Shown one piece after another: positions 9,185-20,858 of a DNA stretch of 50,383 nucleotides. The notes beneath the pieces were generated by a model, which did no database searches, had not been told where the DNA came from, and worked only from the letters and a program-made list of their open reading frames with translations. Within the stretch, counting starts at the first letter, position 1; each line of letters opens with the position of its first letter. The position numbers and the translations under genes were made by a program. The stretch is taken from positions 1 through 50,383 of the forward strand of contig JASHOX010000183.1 of the NCBI GenBank assembly GCA_030038415.1. Direction: 5' to 3'. Origin of the DNA: Xanthobacteraceae bacterium (GTDB lineage: Bacteria; Pseudomonadota; Alphaproteobacteria; Rhizobiales; Xanthobacteraceae).

Positions 9185-10318
9185 ATGATCCTGAAACTGA
9201 CGCTGACCAATTTCCGCAATTACCATGCGGCCGCGCTCGAAGCCGACGCCAAAACGATGGTCCTGGTCGGGCCGAACGGCGCCGGCAAGACCAATCTGAT
9301 CGAAGCGATTTCATTCTTCGCGCCCGGCCGCGGTCTGCGGCGCGCAACCCTCGACGAAGTGGCGTTCGGCGAAGGCGATGGCTCGTGGGCCGTGGCCGCC
9401 GAAATCGAGGGCGCGCTAGGCCTTGCCACGCTCGGCACCGGCATTGAGCGCCCTGTCGAGGACGGCGCAACAACCTTGCGCAGATACCGGATCGACCGGG
9501 AGCCGGTCCCCTCCGCCGCAGCCTTCGCCGATCATGTGCGCGTGGTATGGCTAATCCCGGCGATGGACGGCCTCTTTGCCGGAGCGCCATCGGAGCGGCG
9601 GCGCTTTCTCGACCGGCTGGTGCTGGCGGTCGATGCCGAGCACGGAAGTCGCGTCAACGCGCTGGAACGATCTTTGCGCTCGCGCAACCGGCTCTTGGAG
9701 GAGCCGCGGCCCGATCCGCACTGGCTCGATGCGGTCGAACATGAGACTGCAGAACTCGCCGTCGCGGTCGCCGGACTGCGGGTGGAAACGATGCAGCGGC
9801 TGGCCGCCGGGCTGGCGAACCGCAAAGGCTCCGCCTTCCCCGCCACCGAGATCGCGCTCGATGGCTGGATGGAGCAGCTCATTCCCGATCACGCCGCGGC
9901 GGAGATCGAGGAACGCTACCGCGCGGTGCTACGCGACAACCGCGCCCAGGATGCGGCTGCGGGCCGCACGCTCGACGGCCCGCATTTGACCGATCTCAAG
10001 ATCGTCTATGCGGATAAAGGCATCCCAGCCGCCGACGCTTCGACCGGCGAGCAAAAGGCCCTCTTGATCGGACTCGTGCTGGCTCACGCCCGATTGATTG
10101 CGGAGATGACAGGCTTGCCGCCGATCCTGTTGCTCGACGAGGTTGTCGCCCATCTCGATCCGGCACGACGCGGCGCGCTGCACGTGGAACTCGCGCAACT
10201 CGGCAGCCAAGTATGGATGACCGGGGCCGATCCGGCGCTGTTTGTCGAGATCGGCGACGACGCTGAAATGGTCGAAGTCAGTTCCGGGCGACTCCGCCCC
10301 AAACCGAGGCGGCCCTGA
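9185..10318 (+). CDS. recF: DNA replication and repair protein RecF
   Basis: The 377-residue SMC-like ABC ATPase begins MILKLTLTNFRNY, with Walker A GPNGAGKTN at 29-37, the ABC signature region STGEQKALLIGLVLAHA, and Walker B ILLLDEVVAHLD. RecF loads RecA at gapped DNA with RecO and RecR. Length fits the family. It is third in the dnaA-dnaN-recF-gyrB run. About 140 bases then a small gene separate it from gyrB. Confidence 0.95.
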   Translation: MILKLTLTNFRNYHAAALEADAKTMVLVGPNGAGKTNLIEAISFFAPGRGLRRATLDEVAFGEGDGSWAVAAEIEGALGLATLGTGIERPVEDGATTLRRYRIDREPVPSAAAFADHVRVVWLIPAMDGLFAGAPSERRRFLDRLVLAVDAEHGSRVNALERSLRSRNRLLEEPRPDPHWLDAVEHETAELAVAVAGLRVETMQRLAAGLANRKGSAFPATEIALDGWMEQLIPDHAAAEIEERYRAVLRDNRAQDAAAGRTLDGPHLTDLKIVYADKGIPAADASTGEQKALLIGLVLAHARLIAEMTGLPPILLLDEVVAHLDPARRGALHVELAQLGSQVWMTGADPALFVEIGDDAEMVEVSSGRLRPKPRRP

Positions 10319-10458
10319 AGATCTTCAGCGCCAACGGTTCCCAATCGTTGCCGAGATTTGCTTCTGCCGCCAACCTGGCAGTCAGGGAACAACAGTGCGA
10401 GAAGCCTCTTAACCTGCAGGAGCAGAAAATGTCCGATAAGTGACAGAGGCTAACAACA

Positions 10459-10644
10459 ATGCCGGAACCGGCGGAAGATTTGATTGTGCGGAACTTGATC
10501 GAGGCCCTCGAACGGCTGCGTGGAGACTTGGATCGCATGGAACTTTGGGCCGCCGCGCTTGGCTCTTTCCAGCATCCGGTGCCTGACTACCGGCCCGGCG
10601 ACCAGCACCTGCTCAAGCCGCACCCACGGCGCGCCGAATTCTGA
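10459..10644 (+). CDS. Small conserved-looking protein between recF and gyrB
   Basis: A 61-codon frame starts ATG at 10459 with a GAGG about 12 bases upstream. The product has an amphipathic, charged N-terminal half (IEALERLRGDLDRMELWAAA) and a C-terminal HPVPDYRPGDQHLL. Composition is normal for a real protein rather than the Arg/Ser-rich look of shadow frames, and I have an impression of similar small proteins in Bradyrhizobium relatives, which I cannot verify. No function can be assigned. It lies in the replication block and might be co-transcribed with recF. Confidence 0.5.
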   Translation: MPEPAEDLIVRNLIEALERLRGDLDRMELWAAALGSFQHPVPDYRPGDQHLLKPHPRRAEF

Positions 10645-10672
10645 TCGCCCCACGCGGCGGATAGACCGTTGA

Positions 10673-13291
<2,619 letters not shown>

Positions 13292-13317
13292 GCGGCAGTC
13301 ACACGACTCCGGCAGAG

Positions 13318-13332
13318 CGCCAGAAGCTGGCG
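13318..13332. repeat. Short hairpin between convergent gyrB and 13337 gene
   Basis: CGCCAG AAG CTGGCG forms a six-pair perfect stem in the 45-base gap between two convergent stop codons. It may help end both transcripts, but lacks a T-run on either side. Confidence 0.3.
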
Positions 13333-13336
13333 AATC

Positions 13337-14104
13337 TCAGCGCCCCGACGTGATCGTGCCGCGCTCGGTCAGCACCAGCCACTGGCCGTCCTGGCGCTTG
13401 ATCTGATCGATGCGGCCGACGCCGGGCAGCGTTGAGCCCTCACCGACGTCGAACATGCTGCCGAAGCGGTTCTGCAAAAGCGCGCGGCCGCTCTGCACGT
13501 CCTGCACGATCCAGTCCTGCAAAATGCGGTCGGCGATTTTCGGCGCTGCGGGCGGCGCGGCCGGCGTGGCTGGTGCGACCGAAGCGGTCGTGATCGAACC
13601 GGTGGTCTCGATCGCGGCGGAGCGCTGATCGAGCTTGTCGAGCCGGTCCGAGAGTTTCGCCAGCTGCGCCGACGTGCTGCGGCCGGTGTTGTCGAGATTG
13701 GCTTTGATGGCAGTTAGCTCGGCAAGCTCGAGCCGGGTTTGCCGCGCCGCGTCGGTCGTCGTCGTTTGCATGCTCGGCCCCGGCGCCGCCGGATCGAGGA
13801 ACCGCACCAAGCCCGATCCCGATACCGATCCGATAAACGAGCCGAAGGCAGCGGCAAAAGCCACCGAACCCGCCAGCATCAGGAAACGCGAGGAATGCGT
13901 GCGCGACGCAGGAGGCTCGGCCGTCGCCGCTGCATCGTCAGCCGCTTCATCAGCCGCTTCCTCGATCGGCTCGTCTTCCCCAGCGCCAAGCTTCGGCGCC
14001 ACAACCATCGGCAAATTGCTCACGGTTTCGTCCCCGTTCCCATTGGCAGCGCTCAGACGCGCCTTCTCGTTGTCGGCGGCGCCGTCGTTCGGGTTCTCGG
14101 CCAT
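13337..14104 (-). CDS. Membrane-anchored coiled-coil protein of unknown function
   Basis: The 255-residue protein has an acidic, Ala-rich cytoplasmic N-terminus (1 to about 70), one hydrophobic helix (FLMLAGSVAFAAAFGSFIGS, about 73-92), a helical segment likely to coil (LAELTAIKANLDNTG, LAKLSDRLDKLDQR), a Pro/Ala linker, and a compact C-terminal domain (about 190-255; RILQDWIVQDVQSGRALLQ, GVGRIDQIKRQDGQWLV). This suggests an inner-membrane protein with a periplasmic folded domain. A GTG six bases upstream is possible, but GGAG is only one base from it and eight from the ATG at 14104, so the ATG is preferred. No family name is recognised. It lies downstream of the adenosine kinase in the same direction. 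Confidence 0.8.
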   Translation of the reverse strand: MAENPNDGAADNEKARLSAANGNGDETVSNLPMVVAPKLGAGEDEPIEEAADEAADDAAATAEPPASRTHSSRFLMLAGSVAFAAAFGSFIGSVSGSGLVRFLDPAAPGPSMQTTTTDAARQTRLELAELTAIKANLDNTGRSTSAQLAKLSDRLDKLDQRSAAIETTGSITTASVAPATPAAPPAAPKIADRILQDWIVQDVQSGRALLQNRFGSMFDVGEGSTLPGVGRIDQIKRQDGQWLVLTERGTITSGR

Positions 14105-14216
14105 GCTCACATCTCCGGAATTACGGTTGATCAGTCGTTAACCCGGTTCGGTTAGCGATTGGTTACCGGAGCGGTGCTAGTGTCGGTGCAGAGCAAAGCG
14201 CAGCAAGGCGAAGGCG

Positions 14217-15218
14217 CTAATCCAGCAAGCCGTTCTCGCGCGCCAAATCTTTCAGCGAAGCTTCCGGGCGCGCGCCGATATGCTGGATCACTTCGGCCGC
14301 AGCGAGGGCGCCGAGGCGGCCGCAGGTGCGGTCGTCGGCGCCGCGCGCCAGCCCGCAGAGGAATCCGGCGGCGAACAGGTCCCCTGCCCCGGTGGTGTCG
14401 ACGACGCGGTCGACTGGGAACGCCGGCACCGCCTCGATGTCGTCGGGGCCGACGACGAGACAGCCTTTCTCGCTGCGCGTCACCACCGCGACCTCGATGT
14501 CGGCGCGCAGCGCCGCGATTGCGGCGTCGAAGTCGGAGCTTTGATAGAGGCTGTGCAGCTCGGCTTCGTTGGCGAAAATCAGATCGACGGTGCGCGAGCG
14601 CATCAGCTGCAGAAATTCATCGCGCCAGCGGTCGACGCAAAACGCGTCCGACAACGTCAGCGCGACCTTGCGGCCGGCGTCGTGAGCGATCTTGGCCGCC
14701 TTGAGAAACGCCTCCTTGGCGTTCTTCGGATCCCACAGATAGCCTTCGAGATAGACGACGGCGCTGGCTGCAATCGCCTCGGCGTCGATGTCGCCGGGAT
14801 GCAGGTCCTGCGCCGCGCCGAGATAGGTGTTCATGGTGCGCTCGCCGTCGGGCGTCACCAGCACATAGCAGCGCCCGGTCGAAGGACCGTCGATCGCCGG
14901 CTTGGTGGCGAAGTTCACCCCGGCGGCGCGGATATCGTGGCTATAGGCGCGGCCGAGCAGGTCGTCCTTGATCTTGCCGATGAAGGCGCTGCGCGCGCCG
15001 AGCGAAGCAAGGCCGACGATCGTGTTCGCCGCCGAACCGCCGGAGGTTTCTATCGCCGGGCCCATGGCGTCGTAGATGGCATGCGCACGGGCCTCGTCGA
15101 TCAGCATCATGCCGCCCTTGCGCATGCCTTGGGCGAGCAAAAAATCCTCCTCGGCGCGGGCAATCACGTCGACAATGGCGTTGCCGATGCCGAGAACGTC
15201 GTAGCGGGCTGCACTCAT
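14217..15218 (-). CDS. PfkB-family sugar/adenosine kinase
   Basis: The 333-residue ribokinase-fold kinase has the N-terminal GIGNAIVDVIA strand, the substrate-binding SGGSAANTI, and PfkB signature 2 DTTGAGDLFAAGF starting at Asp274, with catalytic base Asp280. It also has FANEAELHSL, where the NxxE motif binds phosphate and Mg. Rhizobial orthologues are usually called adenosine kinase (adenosine to AMP), and the length fits. Other PfkB substrates cannot be excluded from sequence alone. It is divergent from trpS with about 120 bases between starts, and its leader carries an 11-bp direct repeat. Confidence 0.88.
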   Translation of the reverse strand: MSAARYDVLGIGNAIVDVIARAEEDFLLAQGMRKGGMMLIDEARAHAIYDAMGPAIETSGGSAANTIVGLASLGARSAFIGKIKDDLLGRAYSHDIRAAGVNFATKPAIDGPSTGRCYVLVTPDGERTMNTYLGAAQDLHPGDIDAEAIAASAVVYLEGYLWDPKNAKEAFLKAAKIAHDAGRKVALTLSDAFCVDRWRDEFLQLMRSRTVDLIFANEAELHSLYQSSDFDAAIAALRADIEVAVVTRSEKGCLVVGPDDIEAVPAFPVDRVVDTTGAGDLFAAGFLCGLARGADDRTCGRLGALAAAEVIQHIGARPEASLKDLARENGLLD

Positions 15219-15219
15219 G

Positions 15220-15243
15220 GGGTTCAGCTAATGGGTTCAGCTA
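15220..15243. repeat. 11-bp direct repeat at the adenosine kinase start
   Basis: GGGTTCAGCTA occurs at 15220-15230 and again at 15233-15243 (period 13), immediately upstream of the kinase start codon on the minus strand. This may be a small duplication or a regulatory element. Confidence 0.5.
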
Positions 15244-15339
15244 TGTGGCGGGCGCGGTGGGTCGCGCACTATAGCGGCCGCCCCTTGCACGGCAAGCCGA
15301 CGACATGGCATTGGGTCAGTAGTGTTACGGAGACCGGGC

Positions 15340-16374
15340 ATGGCCTTCAAGGAACTGGTTTTTTCCGGCGTCCAGCCGACCGGCAATTTGCATCTCGGCA
15401 ACTATCTCGGCGCCATCAAGCGCTTTGTCGAGCTGCAGGACCGCTACGACTGCATCTATTGCGTGGTCGACCTGCACGCCATCACGGTATGGCAGGAGCC
15501 GACCGAGCTGCCGCACGCCATCCGCGAGGTCGCCGCGGCGTTCATCGCCTGCGGCATCGATCCGAAAAAACACATCGTGTTCAACCAAAGCCAGGTCGCC
15601 GAGCACGCCGAGCTTGCCTGGATCTTCAATTGCGTCGCCCGGCTCGGTTGGCTCAACCGCATGACGCAGTTCAAGGAGAAGGCCGGCAAAGACCGCGAGA
15701 ACGCTTCCGTCGGCCTCTATGCTTATCCGACGCTGATGGCCGCCGATATTCTGGTTTATCGTGCCACCCACGTGCCGGTTGGCGAGGACCAGAAACAGCA
15801 TCTCGAATTATCGCGGGACGTCGCGCAGAAATTCAACAACGATTTCGCGCAATCGATCCGGCAAAAAGGCTACGGCGACGCATTGTTTCCGTTGCCCGAG
15901 CCGGTGATCGCCGGCGAAGCGACGCGGGTGATGTCGTTGCGCGACGGGTCGAAGAAAATGTCGAAGTCGGATGCATCGGACTATTCGCGCATCAATCTCA
16001 CCGATGACGCCGATGCCATTGCGCAGAAAATCCGCCGGGCCAAGACCGACCCGGAGCCGCTACCGAGTGAGGAGAAGGGTCTCGCGACGCGTCCCGAAGC
16101 CGACAATCTGGTCGGCATCTATGCCGCGCTTGCCGACACCAACCGCGCCGGCGTGCTGGCGCAATTCGGCAATGCACAATTCTCGACGTTCAAAACCGCA
16201 CTGACCGATCTTGCTGTCGCCAAACTTGGTCCGATCGGCGCGGAGATGAAGCGGCTGGTCGATGACCCCGTCACCATCGACGCCATTCTAGCGGATGGCG
16301 CGGCGCGGGCGCAGCAAATCGCCCGCCACACCATGAATGCCGTCAAGGACGTCGTCGGCTTCGTGCGGTCCTGA
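15340..16374 (+). CDS. trpS: Tryptophanyl-tRNA synthetase
   Basis: The 344-residue class Ic aminoacyl-tRNA synthetase has the HIGH-type motif in [12 protein letters not shown] (14-25), the KMSKS loop in GSKKMSKSD (about 203-211), and the Trp-pocket region [14 protein letters not shown]. It charges tRNA-Trp. The ATG at 15340 follows GGAG at a good distance and begins [10 protein letters not shown], as expected; a GTG 18 bases earlier is less likely. It is divergent from the adenosine kinase and followed after about 110 bases by the Nfu gene. Confidence 0.96.
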   Translation: MAFKELVFSGVQPTGNLHLGNYLGAIKRFVELQDRYDCIYCVVDLHAITVWQEPTELPHAIREVAAAFIACGIDPKKHIVFNQSQVAEHAELAWIFNCVARLGWLNRMTQFKEKAGKDRENASVGLYAYPTLMAADILVYRATHVPVGEDQKQHLELSRDVAQKFNNDFAQSIRQKGYGDALFPLPEPVIAGEATRVMSLRDGSKKMSKSDASDYSRINLTDDADAIAQKIRRAKTDPEPLPSEEKGLATRPEADNLVGIYAALADTNRAGVLAQFGNAQFSTFKTALTDLAVAKLGPIGAEMKRLVDDPVTIDAILADGAARAQQIARHTMNAVKDVVGFVRS

Positions 16375-16485
16375 GCCGCGAGGCGAGCCCTTGAACTTCC
16401 AAGGCAATTTGCCACGTACTATCATGAATTGAGACGAGTCACGGCGCCGCCGATCTGGTAGGCTGCAAGTGACGGAGGACCCGAC

Positions 16486-17043
16486 ATGTTCATCCAGACC
16501 GAAGCGACACCGAACCCGGCGACCCTGAAATTCCTGCCCGGCCAGCCGGTGCTGGAAAACGGCACGCTCGATTTGCGCGACGCCGAGCAAGCGGGCCAGT
16601 CGCCGCTCGCCGAGCGGCTGTTCGGCATTACCGGCGTGAGCGGGGTGTTCTTCGGCTCCGATTTCATCACCGTGACGAAGAACGCCGGCGAGTGGCAGCA
16701 GCTCAAGCCGATGATCCTCGGCGCGATCATGGAACACTACATGTCCGGTGCGCCGCTCTTGAATACCGGCGGCGCCGAGAAGAGCGACGGCGACGAGTTC
16801 TTCGACGCCGCCGACGCCGAGACCGTGGCCACCATCAAGGAACTGATCGAAACGCGCGTGCGCCCGGCGGTGGCCAATGACGGCGGCGATATTACGTTCC
16901 GCGGCTTCAAGGACGGCATCGTCTATCTCAACATGAAGGGCGCCTGCTCGGGCTGCCCGTCATCGACGGCGACGCTACGCCACGGCATCCAGAATTTGTT
17001 GCGTCATTTCATCCCCGACGTCACCGAAGTCCGTCCCATGTAA
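16486..17043 (+). CDS. NifU-family (Nfu) iron-sulfur cluster carrier
   Basis: The 185-residue protein has an N-terminal Nfu_N domain (MFIQTEATPNPATLKFLPG, about 1-90) and a C-terminal NifU domain (about 110-182) with CSGCPSS, whose Cys154 and Cys157 hold a [4Fe-4S] cluster at the dimer interface. It delivers clusters to apo-enzymes; radical-SAM clients in the window (MiaB) and IspG are plausible. It lacks the A-type domain of E. coli NfuA, so the mitochondrial-like Nfu1 architecture is the better comparison. It is followed at 50 bases by tsaB. Confidence 0.93.
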   Translation: MFIQTEATPNPATLKFLPGQPVLENGTLDLRDAEQAGQSPLAERLFGITGVSGVFFGSDFITVTKNAGEWQQLKPMILGAIMEHYMSGAPLLNTGGAEKSDGDEFFDAADAETVATIKELIETRVRPAVANDGGDITFRGFKDGIVYLNMKGACSGCPSSTATLRHGIQNLLRHFIPDVTEVRPM

Positions 17044-17093
17044 TCGACCGGCCCCGGCGTTTCGCGCAGGGCATCGGCATAATGTGACCTCCC

Positions 17094-17789
17094 ATGCGCT
17101 TGCTCGCCATTGATACGGCGCTGGCGGCCTGCTCCGCCGCCGTGCTCGACACGGCTCATCGCGCATTGAACGGCGGCATCCTTGCGAGCGAAAGCCTGCC
17201 GATGATCCGCGGCCACGCCGAAGCGCTCATCCCGCTGGTCGCCCGGGTGATGAAGGCGTCCGGGCTGGCATTTGCCGATCTCGACCGCATCGTGGTGACC
17301 ACGGGCCCCGGCAGCTTCACCGGCCTGCGGGTCGGCATCGCGGCGGCGCGCGGCCTTGGGCTTGCGACCGAAATTCCGGTCGTTGGGGTCTCGACGCTGT
17401 CCGCTTACGCCGCTCCCTATCTCGGCGTTGACAACAAATATCCCGTGGTTGCCGCCATCGACGCGCGGCATGCGCATGTTTACCTGCAGGTCTTCGCTCC
17501 GAGCGGACGGACATTGATGGCGCCGCGATTGGCGGCGTTGAGCGAAGCGGTGCGCGCCGCATCCGACGCCCCCGCCCGGCTCGTCGGCTCGGCCGCCCAA
17601 GCGGTCGCCGACGGATTGTCCGGCAGCGGGCCCGCCCCTGTCACCATCGACAGCCGCGACGCGACCGATATCGGCTGGGTCGCGCAGATCGGCGCCGTCG
17701 TGCCGGAGACGAGCGCGCCGCCGAAACCGCAATATCTGCGCGCGCCCGATGCGCAGCCGCAAAATGCCGCCTCGCTGCCGCGCCGATGA
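17094..17789 (+). CDS. tsaB: tRNA threonylcarbamoyladenosine biosynthesis protein TsaB
   Basis: The 231-residue ASKHA-fold protein begins MRLLAIDTALAACSAAVL and has the family motif TTGPGSFTGLRVGIAAARG (about 63-81). TsaB is the scaffold partner of TsaD in forming t6A37 on ANN-decoding tRNAs. It lacks the metal-binding histidines of TsaD, as expected. Its stop codon overlaps the rimI start, a common tsaB-rimI coupling. Confidence 0.93.
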   Translation: MRLLAIDTALAACSAAVLDTAHRALNGGILASESLPMIRGHAEALIPLVARVMKASGLAFADLDRIVVTTGPGSFTGLRVGIAAARGLGLATEIPVVGVSTLSAYAAPYLGVDNKYPVVAAIDARHAHVYLQVFAPSGRTLMAPRLAALSEAVRAASDAPARLVGSAAQAVADGLSGSGPAPVTIDSRDATDIGWVAQIGAVVPETSAPPKPQYLRAPDAQPQNAASLPRR

Positions 17790-18259
17790 TGAACTTCGTC
17801 TCGCGCCTGCTCACCCGCGGCAAGCCTGCTTTCTCCGAGGCAAGGCCCGCCGACGCGGCCGCCATTGCCGCGGTGCATGGCGCCTCGTTCCAGCGCGGCT
17901 GGGGCGAGGACGAAGTCTATCGGCTCTTGGTCGGAAGCAACGTCGTCGCCCATCGCGCCACGAGCAGCGGCAAGCTGATCGGCTTTATCCTGTCGCGGCT
18001 CGCTGCCGGCGAAGCAGAAATCCTCTCGGTCGCCATCGCTCCGGGGTGGCGCGGGCGCGCGCTGGCGCGGCCGTTGCTCGACTTGCATCTGCGGCGCTTG
18101 GCCGGACTCGGCGTGCGCTCGGTGTTTCTGGAAGTCGGCGAACATAATGCGCCCGCCGGTAGGCTTTATCGGCGCGCCGGTTTCCGCGAGGTTGGCCGGC
18201 GTCAGGGTTATTATGAACGCGGCGCTACGGCCTTGGTGCTGCGCCGCGACCTCGGCTGA
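17786..18259 (+). CDS. rimI: Ribosomal-protein-alanine N-acetyltransferase RimI
   Basis: The 157-residue GNAT acetyltransferase has the N-terminal ARPADAAAIAAVHGASF, acetyl-CoA motif A around ILSVAIAPGWRGRALARPLL, and the C-terminal AGRLYRRAGFREVGRRQGYY, very typical of RimI (acetylates the S18 N-terminus). Start and tsaB stop share ATGA, so translation is coupled. A second ATG three bases on is also possible. Confidence 0.9.
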   Translation: MMNFVSRLLTRGKPAFSEARPADAAAIAAVHGASFQRGWGEDEVYRLLVGSNVVAHRATSSGKLIGFILSRLAAGEAEILSVAIAPGWRGRALARPLLDLHLRRLAGLGVRSVFLEVGEHNAPAGRLYRRAGFREVGRRQGYYERGATALVLRRDLG

Positions 18260-18284
18260 CGCGCTCCTGCAAGATCGCTACAAT
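18256..18284 (+). promoter_or_regulatory. Probable promoter of the Bug receptor gene
   Basis: CTGACG (18256-18261) and TACAAT (18279-18284) are separated by 17 bases and overlap the rimI stop codon, 45 bases before the next start codon. It suggests that the Bug gene is transcribed independently of tsaB-rimI. Confidence 0.45.
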
Positions 18285-18328
18285 GACGATGGACCCGAAA
18301 AAATCGGGCCGCACGGGAGGAGACCGCC

Positions 18329-19336
18329 ATGACGGCCACGCGATATTGGCGCAGCGTGCCGATACGCGCGCTGGCAATTGTACTGGCGCTCGGCTTTGTC
18401 GCCGGCACGGCATTCGCGCAAAATGCCGGCTTTCCCGATCGGCCGCTCAAGATGATCGTCGGGTTCGCCGCCGGCGGCTCAACCGACGTTGCCGCCAGGA
18501 TCGTGGCGCAGAAGATGTCGGAAGTTCTCGGCCAGTCGGTTCTGGTCGAGAACCGCCCGGGCGCCAGTGGGCTCCTTGCCGCCGAGGACGTCGTGAAATC
18601 GCCGGCCGACGGCTACACGCTGATGATGGCGAGCCAGACCGTGCTCGCGGTGGCACCGCGTCTTTATCGCAAGGCGACGGTCGATCCGATCAAAGATTTT
18701 GCTCCCGTGGTCTATTGCGGAGCGTCACCGCTGGTGCTGGTCGTCAACCCGTCATTCCCGGCCCACACCACGTCCGAAGTCATCGCCATGGCCAAGGCTC
18801 TACCGGGCAAGATCATTTTCGGCACCGGCGGCGCCGGCACGACGCCGCATATCGCGTCGGAGATGTTTCAATACGCTGCCGGCATCAAGATGACGCACGT
18901 GCCCTATCGTGGCGAAGCCGGGGCGATCAACGATCTCGTCGCCGGGCAAATCCCGGCAATGTTCGCCAACCTTTCCGCGATCATGGGCCAGCTCAAGGCC
19001 GGCACTGTGCGCGCGATCGCGGTCACGAGCCCCGAGCGCTCGCCGCTGGCGCCGGACGTCCCCACAGTGGCGGAAACACTGCCGGGATTTGCCGCCGAGA
19101 CGTGGTTCGGCCTCATTGCGCCGGCCGGAACGCCGCATGACATTATTGCCAAGCTCAACACCGCGGCGCTGCAAGCTCTGGCCAGCCCAGACACCAAAAA
19201 GCGCTATGCCGACCTCGGCATGACCAACAGCGGCGCTGGCGGCACTACGCCCGAACAGCTCGATGCCTATATGAAGTCCGAGGTCGCCAAATGGGCAAAA
19301 GTCATCAAGGATGCCAATATCCAGCCGATGGACTGA
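18329..19336 (+). CDS. Bug-family (TctC) periplasmic solute-binding protein
   Basis: The 335-residue protein has a signal peptide (1-30, ending GTAFAQ) and the tripartite tricarboxylate receptor features: FPDRPLKMIVGFAAGGSTDVAAR near the mature N-terminus, VENRPGASG, and SPADGYTLMMAS. Bug proteins bind carboxylates or other small solutes for TctAB-type transporters, but most genomic copies are orphans and many have other or unknown roles; no TctA or TctB is nearby. It sits between rimI and miaB, where many relatives, as I recall, carry fur. Its own promoter and a 120-base downstream gap suggest a later insertion into a housekeeping string. Ligand unknown. Confidence 0.9.
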   Translation: MTATRYWRSVPIRALAIVLALGFVAGTAFAQNAGFPDRPLKMIVGFAAGGSTDVAARIVAQKMSEVLGQSVLVENRPGASGLLAAEDVVKSPADGYTLMMASQTVLAVAPRLYRKATVDPIKDFAPVVYCGASPLVLVVNPSFPAHTTSEVIAMAKALPGKIIFGTGGAGTTPHIASEMFQYAAGIKMTHVPYRGEAGAINDLVAGQIPAMFANLSAIMGQLKAGTVRAIAVTSPERSPLAPDVPTVAETLPGFAAETWFGLIAPAGTPHDIIAKLNTAALQALASPDTKKRYADLGMTNSGAGGTTPEQLDAYMKSEVAKWAKVIKDANIQPMD

Positions 19337-19456
19337 GCGTTTCCCTTTTACCTGGAATCCCGGTAAGACATCAGCGTTGTGCGGCAGCCTCGTCACGGCG
19401 CGAAGAAGCGGAGTTTACGAGCTAATACAATGGCTTAAGGCTCGACTGCACCCGGT

Positions 19457-20857
19457 ATGAACGGACCCCGCAAGCTACTTTACGTCAAATCGTTCGGTTG
19501 TCAGATGAACGTCTACGATTCGCGTCGTATGGCGGACACTTTGGCGCCGCAGGGCTACGTCGAGACCGCTGCCGCCGACGACGCCGATCTCGTCATCCTC
19601 AATACCTGCCACATCCGCGAGAAGGCCGCGGAAAAGGTCTATTCCGAGCTTGGCCGGCTGCGCCGCATGAAAGATGCCGCCGCCAGCGAAGGTCGCGATC
19701 TTGTCATTGCCGTCGCCGGCTGCGTGGCGCAAGCCGAGGGTGAAGAAATTATCCGCCGTCAGCCTGCCGTCGATCTGGTGTTCGGCCCGCAGAGCTATCA
19801 TCGCCTGCCCGAACTGCTGGCGCGCGCTGCGCGCGACGGCAAGGCCGTCGATACCGAGTTTCCCGTCGACAACAAGTTTGAGCACCTCGCCGAGCCTACT
19901 CCGGCGGCGACGCGAGCACGCGGCGTCAGCGCCTTCGTTACGGTGCAGGAGGGCTGCGACAAGTTCTGTACCTTTTGCGTCGTGCCTTATACGCGCGGCG
20001 CTGAAGTTTCGCGCCCGGCGCAAAAAATCCTCACCGAAATCGAGCACCTGGCCGCGGCCGGCGTGCGCGAGGTGACGCTGATCGGGCAAAACGTCAACGC
20101 CTATCACGGCGAAGGACCGGATAGCCGCCCGTGGTCGCTGGCGCGGCTTCTCCGCCGGGTGGCGCAGGTCGGCGGCATCGACCGGCTGCGTTACACGACG
20201 AGTCATCCGCGTGACATGGACGACGATCTAATAGCGGCGCATCGCGATTTGCACGAGCTCATGCCGCAGCTGCATTTGCCGGTCCAGTCGGGGTCCGACC
20301 GCATTTTAGCGGCGATGAACCGCCGTCACAGCCGCGCGGACTATCTCGATGTCGTCAAACGCCTGCGCGATGCGCGGCCCGACCTCGCACTGACCTCCGA
20401 TTTCATCGTCGGCTTTCCGGGCGAAACCGAAAGCGATTTCGCCGCCACGCTCAGTCTCGTTAGCGACGTCGGTTATTCGGGCGCGTTCTCATTCAAATAT
20501 TCGCCGCGACCGGGAACGCCGGGTGCCGACATGGATGACCAGATCGACGAGCAGACGAAGTCAGAGCGCCTGCAACGCCTGCAACAGGCGATCGACCGCA
20601 ATCAGGCTGCATTCAATCGCCGCTGTCTCGGCATGAGCTTCGACGTCCTGTTCGAACGGCCCGGCCGCTACGCCGGGCAGCTGGTCGGCCGCTCGCCCTA
20701 TCTCCAACCCGTGCAAGCCACGGCGCCCGCCGCGTTGATCGGCGGGATTGCCACGGTGACGATCACTGAAGTCGCCAGCAACAGCCTGTTCGGAGCGCTT
20801 GCGCCGGGTGCGCAACCGCGCGCCCCGCAGCCCGCTTTGCTTCCCGCAGGAGCCTGA
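19457..20857 (+). CDS. miaB: tRNA-2-methylthio-N6-dimethylallyladenosine synthase
   Basis: The 466-residue radical-SAM methylthiotransferase has the N-terminal cluster ligands Cys15 (GCQMN), Cys51 (NTCHIREKA) and Cys89 (AGCVAQ), the radical-SAM triad Cys167, Cys171, Cys174 ([15 protein letters not shown]), and a C-terminal TRAM domain. It adds the methylthio group to i6A37. The NTCHIREKA motif distinguishes MiaB from RimO and MtaB. The next gene begins one base after its stop codon, so it heads a coupled cluster. Confidence 0.96.
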   Translation: MNGPRKLLYVKSFGCQMNVYDSRRMADTLAPQGYVETAAADDADLVILNTCHIREKAAEKVYSELGRLRRMKDAAASEGRDLVIAVAGCVAQAEGEEIIRRQPAVDLVFGPQSYHRLPELLARAARDGKAVDTEFPVDNKFEHLAEPTPAATRARGVSAFVTVQEGCDKFCTFCVVPYTRGAEVSRPAQKILTEIEHLAAAGVREVTLIGQNVNAYHGEGPDSRPWSLARLLRRVAQVGGIDRLRYTTSHPRDMDDDLIAAHRDLHELMPQLHLPVQSGSDRILAAMNRRHSRADYLDVVKRLRDARPDLALTSDFIVGFPGETESDFAATLSLVSDVGYSGAFSFKYSPRPGTPGADMDDQIDEQTKSERLQRLQQAIDRNQAAFNRRCLGMSFDVLFERPGRYAGQLVGRSPYLQPVQATAPAALIGGIATVTITEVASNSLFGALAPGAQPRAPQPALLPAGA

Positions 20858-20858
20858 C

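Noticed and set aside
14280..16007. A 575-codon open frame antisense to the adenosine kinase and into trpS
   Set aside because: It is Arg/Ala/Val-rich without domains, and both overlapped genes are certain; this is a usual high-GC shadow frame.
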